A DNA stretch of 26,470 nucleotides from an uncultured Muribaculaceae bacterium (GCA_910578805.1 CAJTRS010000028.1:1-26470), one strand, 5' to 3'; counted from the stretch's first letter, positions 1-8,865 are shown. The notes: a model not told the origin generated them from the sequence alone. Numbers and translations: made by a program.

Positions 1-56
1 CAAAATCCGGACGGCTATTTTTTTAAGCTATACCTGCTATCGCGGACGGTTGTACC

Positions 57-1181
57 GTGATCATGGCCACGATAATGCTTGCAGCACGCATTATCGAGCG
101 GAGATCATCGCCATTGAATTCCCTGTGTGCAGCAGCATTGGTAATACTTCTGCTCGATCCTCCGGCACTCTACAGTATAAGTTTCCAGATGTCGTTCAGT
201 GCAGTGGCTTCGATACTGCTGTTTGCCCGAGCGCTCAATCCGGTTTCCCCACGGAGAAGAATCGCGTACAACTGCGTGGCTTATATCACAGTCTCCGCCT
301 CGGCCATGCTCGGCACAGGTCTTATTGCCGCGATATACTTCCACAGTTTCCCCGCCTATTTCCTGTTGACAAACATAGCTGCAGCAATGCTGTTGCCTCT
401 GATTATCGGCGGCGGATTACTGCTTGTCATTTCAGAAGCCGGCGGTCTCGACCTCTACTGGCTAAGCCAAGGCATAGACCTCTGTTTTTCGGCCATCACA
501 CATGTTACCAGATGGACAGCATCGCTTCCAGGCGCATATATCGACAACATATACATACCGGCATGGCTTGTGATTCCTTATGCGGTGATATTGGTAACAC
601 TCAAACTGTGGCTCAACAGCCGCAAACCGCTTCACGGTGCAATCTTTGCCACAGCAGTCACGGCGATGACAGTACTGACAGCGTCACTTCCGAGACCGGA
701 CAATCAACCGGCACTTTACATTGGACGCGGCACTCAACACACCGACCTTGTGGTCAATGACGGCGGTCACACTCTCCGCATAATCACCTCACGGCATCAG
801 GAACTGGAAGCCGTAAAGGCCCGTGCCGAATTCCGTTACCGCGACTATATGGTGAAACGGAGCATCGACTCATTATCGGTCACGGCGCCACAGCCAGGCA
901 CAAACGATACAACAATCATATTCAAAGGTAAAAGGATCACCCTTCTGACCGGAAGAATCGGTAATGACAGCCACCACACGGATTACCTGATAACTTGCCG
1001 TGGTACCCGTGACAGCATTGCCGCAATAGCCGCAGCCTATGGGCCTGACACCATAATAATAAGCCGCGACCTGGACATCAGACGCGCCGAGAAATATGCC
1101 TCCGAATGCCGGAGGCTCGGTATTCCTTACATATCCTTACGCGAAAGAGGCTGGTCATTGCCGGCTGCAAGCATGCGGTAG
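57..1181 (+). CDS. comEC: ComEC/Rec2-family DNA uptake protein, C-terminal part
   Basis: This is the C-terminal portion of ComEC, the inner-membrane channel that carries single-stranded DNA into the cell during transformation. The first 200 residues or so are a run of hydrophobic membrane segments, including the stretch DPPALYSISFQMSF, which matches the conserved competence-domain pattern DPxxLxSxSFQLSF. The last 170 or so residues are a soluble domain resembling the shortened, metal-site-poor lactamase-like tail of Bacteroidetes ComEC. Full-length proteins are much longer (about 650-800 residues), so the N-terminal half is absent. The frame is closed by a TAA at 24-26 rather than running off the window edge. 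The GTG at 57 is therefore only the first possible start codon and is unlikely to be a natural one. Family assignment is firm; whether the gene is intact is not. Confidence 0.75.
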   Translation: MIMATIMLAARIIERRSSPLNSLCAAALVILLLDPPALYSISFQMSFSAVASILLFARALNPVSPRRRIAYNCVAYITVSASAMLGTGLIAAIYFHSFPAYFLLTNIAAAMLLPLIIGGGLLLVISEAGGLDLYWLSQGIDLCFSAITHVTRWTASLPGAYIDNIYIPAWLVIPYAVILVTLKLWLNSRKPLHGAIFATAVTAMTVLTASLPRPDNQPALYIGRGTQHTDLVVNDGGHTLRIITSRHQELEAVKARAEFRYRDYMVKRSIDSLSVTAPQPGTNDTTIIFKGKRITLLTGRIGNDSHHTDYLITCRGTRDSIAAIAAAYGPDTIIISRDLDIRRAEKYASECRRLGIPYISLRERGWSLPAASMR

Positions 1182-1537
1182 CCTTTCTGAAAATATTCCC
1201 TCGCCATATCCTTCGGACGCAGCACAGAGCCACCCGACACCACTATATCGAGGTCTATCGGCACAATCTTACGCCGGCGCATCTCTTCATCACGTCCGCA
1301 CCGCAGTTCATAAGCCTTGAATATGGCCTCCACCTCATCGTCGCCAAAGGTTGAATATATGCGTGCCACGGCATTGAAATAGTTGGTGCCGTCACCGCTG
1401 ACCGATTCCGTGCTGTATATTCCGGAGCATTCCACTCCGCCAAAGATACCTGACAGGTAATCCACTGCGTCCGACACCATGCTACGACCCTCAGCCACAT
1501 TGCTCCCAATTCCCACTATCAGCTCCCTGCGCTTCAT
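1127..1537 (-). CDS. folK: 6-hydroxymethyl-7,8-dihydropterin pyrophosphokinase (HPPK)
   Basis: FolK transfers pyrophosphate from ATP to 6-hydroxymethyl-7,8-dihydropterin, the step before dihydropteroate synthase in folate synthesis. Visible motifs are the N-terminal GIGSN (family GSNxG), the central NYFNAVARI (family FxNxV) and VPIDLDIV, which matches the conserved R/P-x-DLDIL block with its Mg-binding aspartates. At 136 residues it is a little shorter than the E. coli enzyme (about 160). I chose the ATG at 1537, two bases after the tex stop codon, over an in-frame TTG at 1543 that would overlap tex. It is the last gene of the leftward operon and its 3' end overlaps the oppositely oriented comEC by 55 bases. 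Confidence 0.88.
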   Translation of the reverse strand: MKRRELIVGIGSNVAEGRSMVSDAVDYLSGIFGGVECSGIYSTESVSGDGTNYFNAVARIYSTFGDDEVEAIFKAYELRCGRDEEMRRRKIVPIDLDIVVSGGSVLRPKDMAREYFQKGYRMLAAGNDQPLSRKDM

Positions 1538-1539
1538 GG

Positions 1540-3675
1540 TCAAGACAACTTCATGGTCAGCGATATACGGCGGCGTTCCGGATCGACGTCCAGCACTTTT
1601 ACCCTCACCTTGTCACCTATGCCCACCACTTCCGATGCCGAGCGCACAAACCTGTCGCTCAACTGTGATATGTGCACAAGCCCCGATTCCTTTATACCTA
1701 TATCCACAAATGCGCCGAACGCCGTGACATTACATACACGTCCCGTCAGTTCCATGCCCACTGCTATGTCCGAAAAATCCCTTATCCGTTCATCAAAACA
1801 CACCTCCTCGGGAGTAGCGCGTGGATCAAGCCACGGCTTTTTCAACTCGCTCAATATGTCATCAATCGTAAACTCACCGATACCGTTGTCCTGATATTTA
1901 CGGATATCGATCCGGCTGATCAGTTCGGCATTGCCTACAAGCTCGCCTACAGACACATTCAGGTCACGGGCCATAGACTCTACCACGTGATAGCATTCGG
2001 GGTGAATACGGGTGTTGTCGAGCGGATTGACAGACCCGTTCACACGCAGAAATCCCGAACATTGCTGATATGACTTCTGTCCCATACGCGGCACGCGCAT
2101 AATCTCCGAACGCGATCCGAATGCGCCGTTGGCGCTCCGGTAACGGACAATATTCTCCGCTACCGTACGGTTGATGCCAGATACCCTTGACAACAGCTGG
2201 ACAGAGGCTGTATTGACATTGACACCCACACTGTTTACACAACTGTCAACGGTAAAATCCAACGACTGTGCCAGCATGGCGCTGTTGACATCATGCTGAT
2301 ATTGCCCCACGCCTATCGACTTGGGGTCTATCTTCACCAGCTCCGCGAGCGGATCAAGCAGTCTGCGGCCTATCGATACGGCACCGCGCACGGTGATATC
2401 CTCCGAAGGAAATTCCTCACGGGCCACCTCCGATGCCGAATAGATACTCGCTCCCTGTTCGCTCACCATCTGAATGTCAACCGCATTAGGAAACTCCACC
2501 CCCGACATGAAATCACGGGTCTCGCGTGAGGCTGTGCCATTGCCTATGGCCACGGTATCGAAACAATACCTCCGCTGCAAATCAATCAACACCCGGGCAG
2601 CTCCGGCTTTATCACATCGTGGAGCATTGGGATATATCACATCATGGGCGAGCAGATTCCCCAACTCGTCAAGGCACACCAATTTGCACCCCGTACGGAA
2701 TCCCGGATCGACACCCAATATGCGTTGGCCGGGCATGGGTGGAGCCATGAGTATCTGCCGAAGCCCGTCGGCAAACACCGCTATGGCAGCCTCATCGGCG
2801 CGCTGCTTAGCACCTGCGGCCACTTCGTTTTCTATCGACGGACGAAGCAGACGCTTATACGCATCACGAACCGCTCCGCTGACCAGCAAGGCTACGGCAC
2901 CGGGAGCATCACGGCGCACAAATATGCCGCATAGCCGGGTAATGGCCTCATCGTCGTCAATAGAAAGCGACACTTTAAGCACACCTTCATTCTCACCACG
3001 GCGCATAGCCAGATATCTGTGTGAGCTACACCGCTTCAACGGTTCCCGAAAGTCGAAATAATCGCGAAAATTTCCGCCATCGGATTCTTTGCCTTTAACC
3101 AATTTGGCAGTAATCACAGCCGACGAGCCGTACATACGCCTCACCAGAGCCCGCGCTTTCGCACTCTCGTTGACCCATTCGGCTATTATATCACATGCTC
3201 CGGCCAAAGCCTTGTCGGCACTGTCAACCCCGGTTTTGACAAATCGTGCTGCCGAAACCTCCGGATTCTCGACACGCTGCGCCATCACTATTCGGGCAAG
3301 AGGCTCAAGACCAAGTGACCGTGCCACCGAAGCGCGCGTTCGCCGCGTGGGTTTATAAGGCATATAGATATCCTCCAGCAGACGCTCGTCCGAGCACTCC
3401 GCAATAGCCGACCTCAGTTCATCGGTCATCTTGCCCAAGGCCTCTATGGTCTGCGTTATAAACTCTTTGCGCTCGTCAAATTCCCGTATCTTTTGCCCGC
3501 ACACACGTATATTCTCCACCTGCACCTCATCAAGTGCCCCGGTATGTTCCTTGCGGTAACGGGCTATGAACGGCACCGTGGCGCCTTCAGCCAAAAGACC
3601 TACCACAGCAGCCACACGGCGTACTTCTATACCCGTGCGTTTACTGATTTCGGCCACCAACGACGATTCCGGCAT
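1540..3675 (-). CDS. tex: Tex family RNA-binding transcription accessory protein
   Basis: This is a full-length Tex/YhgF protein of 711 residues, close to the usual 720-780. Tex is a conserved cytoplasmic nucleic-acid-binding protein linked to transcription and RNA processing. The N-terminal helical region contains the family signature TVPFIARYRKE (33-43). A YqgF/RNase H-like domain begins at GVDPGFRTG (321-329). A helix-hairpin-helix region lies at about 485-530 (VNVNTASVQLLSRVSGI). The C-terminal S1 RNA-binding domain spans about 637-711 (TAFGAFVDIG, GLVHISQLSD). The ATG at 3675 lies six bases downstream of the metallophosphoesterase stop, so the two are probably co-transcribed. Confidence 0.95.
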   Translation of the reverse strand: MPESSLVAEISKRTGIEVRRVAAVVGLLAEGATVPFIARYRKEHTGALDEVQVENIRVCGQKIREFDERKEFITQTIEALGKMTDELRSAIAECSDERLLEDIYMPYKPTRRTRASVARSLGLEPLARIVMAQRVENPEVSAARFVKTGVDSADKALAGACDIIAEWVNESAKARALVRRMYGSSAVITAKLVKGKESDGGNFRDYFDFREPLKRCSSHRYLAMRRGENEGVLKVSLSIDDDEAITRLCGIFVRRDAPGAVALLVSGAVRDAYKRLLRPSIENEVAAGAKQRADEAAIAVFADGLRQILMAPPMPGQRILGVDPGFRTGCKLVCLDELGNLLAHDVIYPNAPRCDKAGAARVLIDLQRRYCFDTVAIGNGTASRETRDFMSGVEFPNAVDIQMVSEQGASIYSASEVAREEFPSEDITVRGAVSIGRRLLDPLAELVKIDPKSIGVGQYQHDVNSAMLAQSLDFTVDSCVNSVGVNVNTASVQLLSRVSGINRTVAENIVRYRSANGAFGSRSEIMRVPRMGQKSYQQCSGFLRVNGSVNPLDNTRIHPECYHVVESMARDLNVSVGELVGNAELISRIDIRKYQDNGIGEFTIDDILSELKKPWLDPRATPEEVCFDERIRDFSDIAVGMELTGRVCNVTAFGAFVDIGIKESGLVHISQLSDRFVRSASEVVGIGDKVRVKVLDVDPERRRISLTMKLS

Positions 3676-3681
3676 GGTTTA

Positions 3682-4866
3682 TCATCTTTTTAGTGTTATT
3701 ACAGTGATTTCAGGAGTAGCCCCCATGCGCATTGGCAATCCCACCGTACCGGCTCCGATATTGACATAAAGCGAATTTTTGCCGCGCTTGTCGTAATAAA
3801 GGCCACCCCAATGTTCATACCTCCACGCCGCAGGAGATAGTCCGGCCACACTTATCTGCATGGCATGAGTGTGCCCGGCAAGCGTTAGGGCTATGTTGAC
3901 ATTTTCGTTATCGGCTATTTCCATGGCCCAATGTGCAGGATTGTGCGACAACAGTATCTTCACCATTCCATCTGACAGATCGGGATAGGAGTCTTTAAGC
4001 GAGCCATAAACCTTGAATGGAGGATCGCCCACATTCTCCACTCCGACAAGGGCTATGGAATCATTGCCCCGGGAAATGAATGCATGATCATTCAACAGCA
4101 GTTTCCAACCCATAAGACCATAATAGTCGTAAAGAGCGCACATATTATCGCCCTTCATGGCGTCATTGTCCCAGTCGCTATAGTCACCGTAATCATGGTT
4201 GCCGAGTATGGCATAAACTCCGTCAGGTGCCGACAGCCTCGAAAGCACACGCCAGTGTGGTTCCATCTCATCGGAACGCCGATTGACAATATCGCCGGTA
4301 AACACCACTAAATCGGGTTTCAAAGCCATGACACTATCCACAAGTTTTTCGACGAACGCGGTATCGGACATATAAGTGCCTACATGGAGGTCGGATATCT
4401 GCGCTATACGATAGCCGTCGAAAGCAGCCGGCAGATCATCGACTGACACTTCACACTCCGTGACATTGATGTTGTAACGATTGAAAAGAGCTCCCCACCA
4501 CATGGCCAGAAACAACACAACGGCCAATACTCCGCCTGCCTTGCTTACGATCCGTAGCCGTTTACGATGGAACAGCAACGGCACCGAAGCAATAAGATCG
4601 GAGAGCACGAACATTATCTTGGGGAGATATACGGAAATGATACCGAACAAAGACCACATTATGAACCGCAACTGGCCGTCGTCCGATCCGCGGCGCGGCA
4701 GTGCCACCGTAATGATCAGCCACAGATACAGGACTATCGAAGATACCAGACAGGCCGCCGGCCAATTATTGCCACGGCTGCGTTTCCGAAGAGCCACATA
4801 TATGTAGGTGTCAGCCAAAAGGCAGACTAAAAAAAATATCAGAAACGGGACTACCGGAATCCTCAT
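3682..4866 (-). CDS. membrane-anchored metallophosphoesterase
   Basis: This is a 394-residue calcineurin-like phosphoesterase with an N-terminal membrane region. Residues 1-130 hold about four hydrophobic segments (roughly 5-25, 37-56, 67-97 and 111-125). The catalytic domain follows with all the metal-binding blocks of the family: DLH (159-161), GD (191-192), GNHD (222-225), the SHNP block, and GHTH near residue 340. It resembles YkuE/YaeI-type enzymes; the substrate cannot be read from sequence, though several relatives act on lipid phosphates. Its ATG overlaps the acyltransferase stop codon (ATGA at 4866-4863), which suggests translational coupling and fits a role near membrane lipid metabolism (inference). 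Confidence 0.9.
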   Translation of the reverse strand: MRIPVVPFLIFFLVCLLADTYIYVALRKRSRGNNWPAACLVSSIVLYLWLIITVALPRRGSDDGQLRFIMWSLFGIISVYLPKIMFVLSDLIASVPLLFHRKRLRIVSKAGGVLAVVLFLAMWWGALFNRYNINVTECEVSVDDLPAAFDGYRIAQISDLHVGTYMSDTAFVEKLVDSVMALKPDLVVFTGDIVNRRSDEMEPHWRVLSRLSAPDGVYAILGNHDYGDYSDWDNDAMKGDNMCALYDYYGLMGWKLLLNDHAFISRGNDSIALVGVENVGDPPFKVYGSLKDSYPDLSDGMVKILLSHNPAHWAMEIADNENVNIALTLAGHTHAMQISVAGLSPAAWRYEHWGGLYYDKRGKNSLYVNIGAGTVGLPMRMGATPEITVITLKR

Positions 4867-6032
4867 GACATGGAAGTGGTGACCGCAAGTTTATTTATCA
4901 GCGGATTGGCATACATGGAGTATATCATCTTGAGCATATAGTCCCTTTCATCAGGAGTTATGCCCGGCACATCGACCTTCTCTATCTGGGTATGCACATA
5001 CTCACGCGTACGGTCCTCGTCCGATGCCGTATAGCAGTCCTTGAACCTGTCTGTGGAATTGACTATGTCATAAGCGATATAGTTGATCGGATATATCTTG
5101 TAATTGGAATGCACCGATGTATCTATCATGCCACATACCGCCTTCAGAAGTTCAGGTTTATCGATATCGTCAGGTAATGCTGCCAGACTGTCGTTTATGC
5201 ACTGTCCGATCTCGAAGTGCACATGCCCTTTGTACTGCAATATGCCGGTTTCCATGCTCAACAGGTCGTCATGTTGCGATTTCCTGAACTCGGGATCGCG
5301 GCGTCGCAGCAGATATTCGGTCACCTTGAGATAATCATTAGGATCAAACTCATACGATATCGATACCGGCACCACATTGACTGTCTCAATATTTTTGCGC
5401 AAAGAACCACCGCCCTCAAGCCCGAGCATCTTTATCAGACTCTCCTGCGTAACGTCGTTGGAGTCTTTGGCACGTCCTTCGCGCTGTGCGATCCACACGC
5501 TCTCTTTCTTTGTATTTATGGCATAATGTATATAGGCCGACAGTTGTCGTGCCGCCTGAAGAGCCTGGGTAATCTTGAGATTGCGTTTTACTATAAAACT
5601 CTTGTTTAGCTTGACCAGATCGGTAATCCAGTCATATATCAACAGATTGTTGCCTATGGCTATCTCTGAAGTGGGATAACCGTGCTTTATGAAACAGAAA
5701 TTCAGAAACGAAGCATCAAGCACTATGTCGCGGTGATTGGACATGAACATGTAGGAATGCCCGTTGGATATATTATCAAAACCGTTGGCCGTAATGCCTG
5801 CCGTGGTATTCTTTTCAAGCATTTCAAGAAACGGCACTATGACCTGAAGCTGAAACGATTTCTGGTCACGGACGTTCAGCAGGTTTCTGACAAATTCGGT
5901 ATAATCCACCTCAGGCATCACAAACCTGATGGCATGTTCAAATCCCGGTTCTTTGACAAGATGCGCCATCTTCGCCGAAAATTCCGCATCGCTATACGGA
6001 GCTATGTCACTGAATTCTTGTTCGCTGCTCAT
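4863..6032 (-). CDS. 1-acylglycerol-3-phosphate acyltransferase-like protein (PlsC superfamily)
   Basis: This is a cytoplasmic or membrane-associated acyltransferase of the PlsB/PlsC superfamily. With the ATG at 6032 it has 389 residues. The catalytic NHxxxxD motif is NHRDIVLD at 99-106, and the substrate-binding block is QREGRAKD at about 183-190. It is longer than a classical PlsC (about 240), and the region after residue 200 has no membrane anchor that I can see. Bacteroidetes genomes often carry this long form, annotated as acyltransferase. The exact acyl donor and acceptor are not predictable. A GTG four codons upstream (6044) is an alternative start. It is the first gene of a four-gene leftward operon and has a good promoter match upstream. 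Confidence 0.85.
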   Translation of the reverse strand: MSSEQEFSDIAPYSDAEFSAKMAHLVKEPGFEHAIRFVMPEVDYTEFVRNLLNVRDQKSFQLQVIVPFLEMLEKNTTAGITANGFDNISNGHSYMFMSNHRDIVLDASFLNFCFIKHGYPTSEIAIGNNLLIYDWITDLVKLNKSFIVKRNLKITQALQAARQLSAYIHYAINTKKESVWIAQREGRAKDSNDVTQESLIKMLGLEGGGSLRKNIETVNVVPVSISYEFDPNDYLKVTEYLLRRRDPEFRKSQHDDLLSMETGILQYKGHVHFEIGQCINDSLAALPDDIDKPELLKAVCGMIDTSVHSNYKIYPINYIAYDIVNSTDRFKDCYTASDEDRTREYVHTQIEKVDVPGITPDERDYMLKMIYSMYANPLINKLAVTTSMS

Positions 6033-6088
6033 TTTGAAGATCACTTTATGATGATGCCTCGCAAGGCAATTACTGAATTTTGGAAATT

Positions 6089-6118
6089 CAAAAATACACT
6101 TTTTTATCCAACATCACA
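6089..6118 (-). promoter_or_regulatory. predicted promoter of the acyltransferase-tex-folK operon
   Basis: On the minus strand the sequence shows TTG (6118-6116), 19 bases, then TATTTTTG (6096-6089). This fits the Bacteroidetes sigma-ABfr pattern of TTTG/TTG, 19-21 bases, TAnnTTTG. Transcription would start near 6082, about 50 bases before the ATG at 6032. The rest of the 6033-6144 gap shows no other clear feature. Confidence 0.6.
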
Positions 6119-6144
6119 ATTTCCCAACCAATTCTTAGTATATT

Positions 6145-7185
6145 TTAACCGCCGGCATAAGTGCGCCAACGCTCTATCATCTGTACCATATCGGACGGAA
6201 CTTCGCTCTCAAAAAACATCTCCTGACCTGTTTCGGGGTGAACGAATCCGAGAGTCCGTGCATGCAATGCCTGACGGGGACATATCTTGAAGCAGTTTTC
6301 CACAAACTGTCTGTACTTGGCCGTACGCTCGCCACGTAATATCTCGTCACCGCCATAACGCGAGTCGTTGAGAAGCGGGTGGCCTATGTACTTCATATGT
6401 ACGCGTATCTGATGCGTGCGTCCCGTCTCAAGACGGCATCTGACCACGCTTACATAGCCTATCGGCTCCATGACCTCATAATGCGTCACAGCATGTTTGC
6501 CCTCCGATCCGTCAGGAAACACAGTCATCTGCAAGCGATCCTTGGGATTACGGCCTATATTGCCGGTCACCGTACCTTTCTGTGGCGCAGGTACTCCCCA
6601 CACCACAGCCACATATTCGCGCCGGGTGGTCTTGTTGAAAAACTGCTTGCCGAGATGGGTCTTGGCATCGGGAGTCTTGGCCACGACAAGAAGCCCCGAG
6701 GTATCCTTGTCAATACGGTGCACCAGTCCCATGCGGGGATCGTTGACATCATAATCCGGATTGTCGCGGAAATGCCATGCAAGGGCATTGACCAAAGTTC
6801 CCGTATAATTGCCGTGGCCGGGGTGCACCACCAATCCGGGAGGTTTGTTTACAACAAGCAGATGAGCGTCTTCATACACTATATCCAACGGGATATCTTC
6901 GGGGATTATCTCAAGTTCGTAACGAGGACGGTCCATGACCACCGACACCACATCAAGAGGCTTCACCCGGTAGTTGGACTTCACCGGCTTGCCGTTTACC
7001 AATATACAGCCGGCATCAGCGGCCTGCTGAATCCTGTTGCGCGACGACTTTTCAAGCCGCGACACAAGGAATTTATCCACCCGAAGCAACTGTTGCCCCT
7101 TGTCGGCCACAAACCGGAAATGTTCATAGAGTCCCGAATCACCATCGTCGGCCGACAGTTCGATGTCGTCAAAATCCTCTGCCAT
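6145..7185 (-). CDS. rluD: RluA/RluD-family 23S rRNA pseudouridine synthase
   Basis: This enzyme converts uridine to pseudouridine in RNA, most likely in 23S rRNA. With the ATG at 7185 it has 346 residues, typical for RluD. An S4 RNA-binding domain lies at about 34-80 (LRVDKFLVSRL, ILVNGKPVKSNYRV). The catalytic signature HRIDKDTSG is at 156-164, with the catalytic aspartate being the D of RID (159). The sequence VNKPPGLVVHPG and the later GRTHQIRVH block are also family hallmarks. An upstream TTG at 7215 would overlap the PASTA gene and is less likely. It sits 13 bases after the PASTA gene, probably in one transcript. The precise uridine targets are not deducible, so RluD rather than RluC is an inference from the context and motifs. 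Confidence 0.9.
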   Translation of the reverse strand: MAEDFDDIELSADDGDSGLYEHFRFVADKGQQLLRVDKFLVSRLEKSSRNRIQQAADAGCILVNGKPVKSNYRVKPLDVVSVVMDRPRYELEIIPEDIPLDIVYEDAHLLVVNKPPGLVVHPGHGNYTGTLVNALAWHFRDNPDYDVNDPRMGLVHRIDKDTSGLLVVAKTPDAKTHLGKQFFNKTTRREYVAVVWGVPAPQKGTVTGNIGRNPKDRLQMTVFPDGSEGKHAVTHYEVMEPIGYVSVVRCRLETGRTHQIRVHMKYIGHPLLNDSRYGGDEILRGERTAKYRQFVENCFKICPRQALHARTLGFVHPETGQEMFFESEVPSDMVQMIERWRTYAGG

Positions 7186-7198
7186 ACCTATCAATTCA

Positions 7199-7852
7199 TC
7201 ACTCCATAAGGTCAAGTGTACCTACAGGTATCACGAAATCCACAGAATCAGGATCAACCTCCACAACCTGCTGCTCCTCTTCGGGCATTCCGGCACCCAC
7301 CTCAAGCACTATGCGGGCACTGACCGGCACGCGCACACCGGCAGTAACAGGCTTGCCGTCATAACGGGCCGACATCACAAGATCACGGAATTCAGAAGGT
7401 ACTTCCACTACTCTTACATTCTTGAACCCATGGCTTTCAAGTATGGATAGAGCCTGCCTCTGCGACATGTCAACCAACATAGGAAGCGAAACGGCTCTCG
7501 GATAGAATGCATTGACAGTCAGATATACCGTGCGCCCCTCCTTGACCTTGGCGTTGACCTTTGGTATCTGTCCCACCACATAGCCGGGCTTTATCCTATC
7601 CTCATATACCGAATCGGATATCTCCACAGAAAAACCCTGCTGCAAGAGCCGGGCACAAGCATCGTCATAGGACAACCCTTCCACTTCGGGAACCTCCTCA
7701 TACTCGCCATGTCCTGTCCACGAATCGAGCCACAAAGTCGATAACCAGAAAATAAATATCAGTGTCACAAACATCACAAACAGATGAATGCACACTTTTA
7801 CCCACAGCCTCATTCTCCTTTTAGGCTTAGCTGACGATGATGTTGATTCCAC
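7199..7852 (-). CDS. PASTA-domain membrane protein
   Basis: This is a single-pass membrane protein with two extracytoplasmic PASTA repeats. After a short basic cytoplasmic tail (KPKRRMR) comes one hydrophobic segment (about VKVCIHLFVMFVTLIFIFWL). The first PASTA unit starts at EEVPEVEGLSYDDA and the second at VSLPMLVDMSQRQA; each ends in a beta strand of the type VYLTVNAF or IVLEVGAG. PASTA domains often bind peptidoglycan or muropeptides; this protein has no kinase or transpeptidase domain. The GTG at 7852 was chosen because the further TTG at 7897 falls inside the predicted promoter; an ATG at 7813 is also possible. It ends in an acidic tail and is followed closely by rluD, a common Bacteroidales arrangement. 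Confidence 0.72.
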   Translation of the reverse strand: MESTSSSAKPKRRMRLWVKVCIHLFVMFVTLIFIFWLSTLWLDSWTGHGEYEEVPEVEGLSYDDACARLLQQGFSVEISDSVYEDRIKPGYVVGQIPKVNAKVKEGRTVYLTVNAFYPRAVSLPMLVDMSQRQALSILESHGFKNVRVVEVPSEFRDLVMSARYDGKPVTAGVRVPVSARIVLEVGAGMPEEEQQVVEVDPDSVDFVIPVGTLDLME

Positions 7853-7884
7853 TTGACAGTATTCGTTTGTATTATTAACAGCCG

Positions 7885-7917
7885 CAAATTTAGCCAAATT
7901 TATCAGAATTACACAAA
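7885..7917 (-). promoter_or_regulatory. predicted promoter of PASTA-rluD operon
   Basis: On the minus strand TTTG (7917-7914) is followed after 21 bases by TAAATTTG (7892-7885), a good Bacteroidetes promoter match. A second TAAATTTG lies at 7902-7895 but lacks a well-placed upstream box. The expected start near 7878 rules out translation from the TTG at 7897. Confidence 0.6.
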
Positions 7918-7976
7918 AGGGCGATTGCGTTTAGATTTTTTTTGTGTCAGAGAAGCCCCGAAACATAAAAAAGATG

Positions 7977-7984
7977 TAACTTTG
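7977..7984 (+). promoter_or_regulatory. possible -7 box for bamD
   Basis: TAACTTTG matches TAnnTTTG and lies 33 bases before the chosen bamD ATG. No convincing -33 TTTG is found 19-21 bases upstream, so this rests on the -7 element alone. Confidence 0.4.
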
Positions 7985-8017
7985 CACTCTATCTCATTAA
8001 TTGACATAACTACGGAT

Positions 8018-8818
8018 ATGCGTAAATATATATTAATGCTCCTTACCGCCATTGCCGTGACATCATGCGGAGAATACCAAAAGGTGCAGAAAAGTACCGA
8101 TTACGATTACAAGCTTGACTACGCCAAGCGGGCATTCGAGCAGAAAAAATATGTTCAGGCAGCCACGATACTCACCGATGTGATAACCGTGTTCAAGGGC
8201 ACACAAAAAGCCGAGGACGCATTGTATCTTTTAGCACTCAGCCATTATGAGAACAAGGATTATCTTAATTCGGGTGTGTATTTCAAGACCTACTACAACC
8301 GCTATCCCAAAGGCAAATACACCGAACTCGCCCGATTTTATTGCGGCTACGGCTACTATCTGGACTCACCGGAAACACAGCTTGACCAAAGCGGCACAAT
8401 AAAAGCCATCGAAGAGTTACAGGCGTTTCTTGATTATTACCCCAAAAGCGACAAAGTAAGCATAGCCCAGAACGCCATATTCGAGCTTCAGGACAAACTC
8501 ACATTAAAAGAATTTGAAAACGCCCAGCTCTACTACAACCTCGGCAACTATATGGGCAACAATTACGAATCGGCGGTGATCGTAGCCAAGAACGCCATAA
8601 AAAACTATCCCTATTCCCGTTACAAGGAGGATCTGGAACTTTTAGTGCTGAAAGCCCGCTACCAGGAGGCATCACAAAGTGTGGAAGAGAAGAAGATCGA
8701 CCGGTTCCGCACGGTTGTTGACGAATACTACTCGTTTATTAACAACTATCCCGACAGCCCCAACCGCAAAGAAGCCGACAACATATTCAAGATAGCCAGC
8801 AGCCATATCAAGGACTGA
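8018..8818 (+). CDS. bamD: outer membrane protein assembly factor BamD, lipoprotein
   Basis: BamD is the outer-membrane lipoprotein that works with BamA to fold beta-barrel proteins. The 266-residue product starts with a lipoprotein signal peptide with lipobox VTSC (Cys17), followed by a tetratricopeptide-type array. Family-typical helices include DYAKRAFEQKKYVQAATIL, then KAEDALYLLALSHYENKDY and a proline-tyrosine-rich unit (YYPKSD, NYPYSRYKEDLELL). Length is close to the E. coli protein (245). The frame is open further upstream, but the ATG at 8018 gives the signal peptide directly and follows a plausible -7 box. It is followed after 47 bases by the omega subunit gene, a conserved neighbour pair in Bacteroidetes (recalled, not checked here). 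Confidence 0.92.
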   Translation: MRKYILMLLTAIAVTSCGEYQKVQKSTDYDYKLDYAKRAFEQKKYVQAATILTDVITVFKGTQKAEDALYLLALSHYENKDYLNSGVYFKTYYNRYPKGKYTELARFYCGYGYYLDSPETQLDQSGTIKAIEELQAFLDYYPKSDKVSIAQNAIFELQDKLTLKEFENAQLYYNLGNYMGNNYESAVIVAKNAIKNYPYSRYKEDLELLVLKARYQEASQSVEEKKIDRFRTVVDEYYSFINNYPDSPNRKEADNIFKIASSHIKD

Positions 8819-8865
8819 TCAGGACAGAAATATAAATAACTCAGAATATATTACCGATATTAAGT

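Noticed and set aside
50..760. A 236-codon open frame from TTG overlapping comEC
   Set aside because: Its protein is rich in His, Arg, Ser and Cys with no hydrophobic pattern, while the overlapping frame gives a clear ComEC membrane protein. It is a shadow frame.
5682..6290. A 202-codon plus-strand frame across the acyltransferase start and rluD end
   Set aside because: It is antisense to two well-supported genes and shows no domain. No promoter or start context supports it.
6379..7209. A 276-codon plus-strand frame opposite rluD
   Set aside because: The minus-strand frame carries S4 and pseudouridine-synthase motifs; this frame is only its His/Tyr-rich complement.
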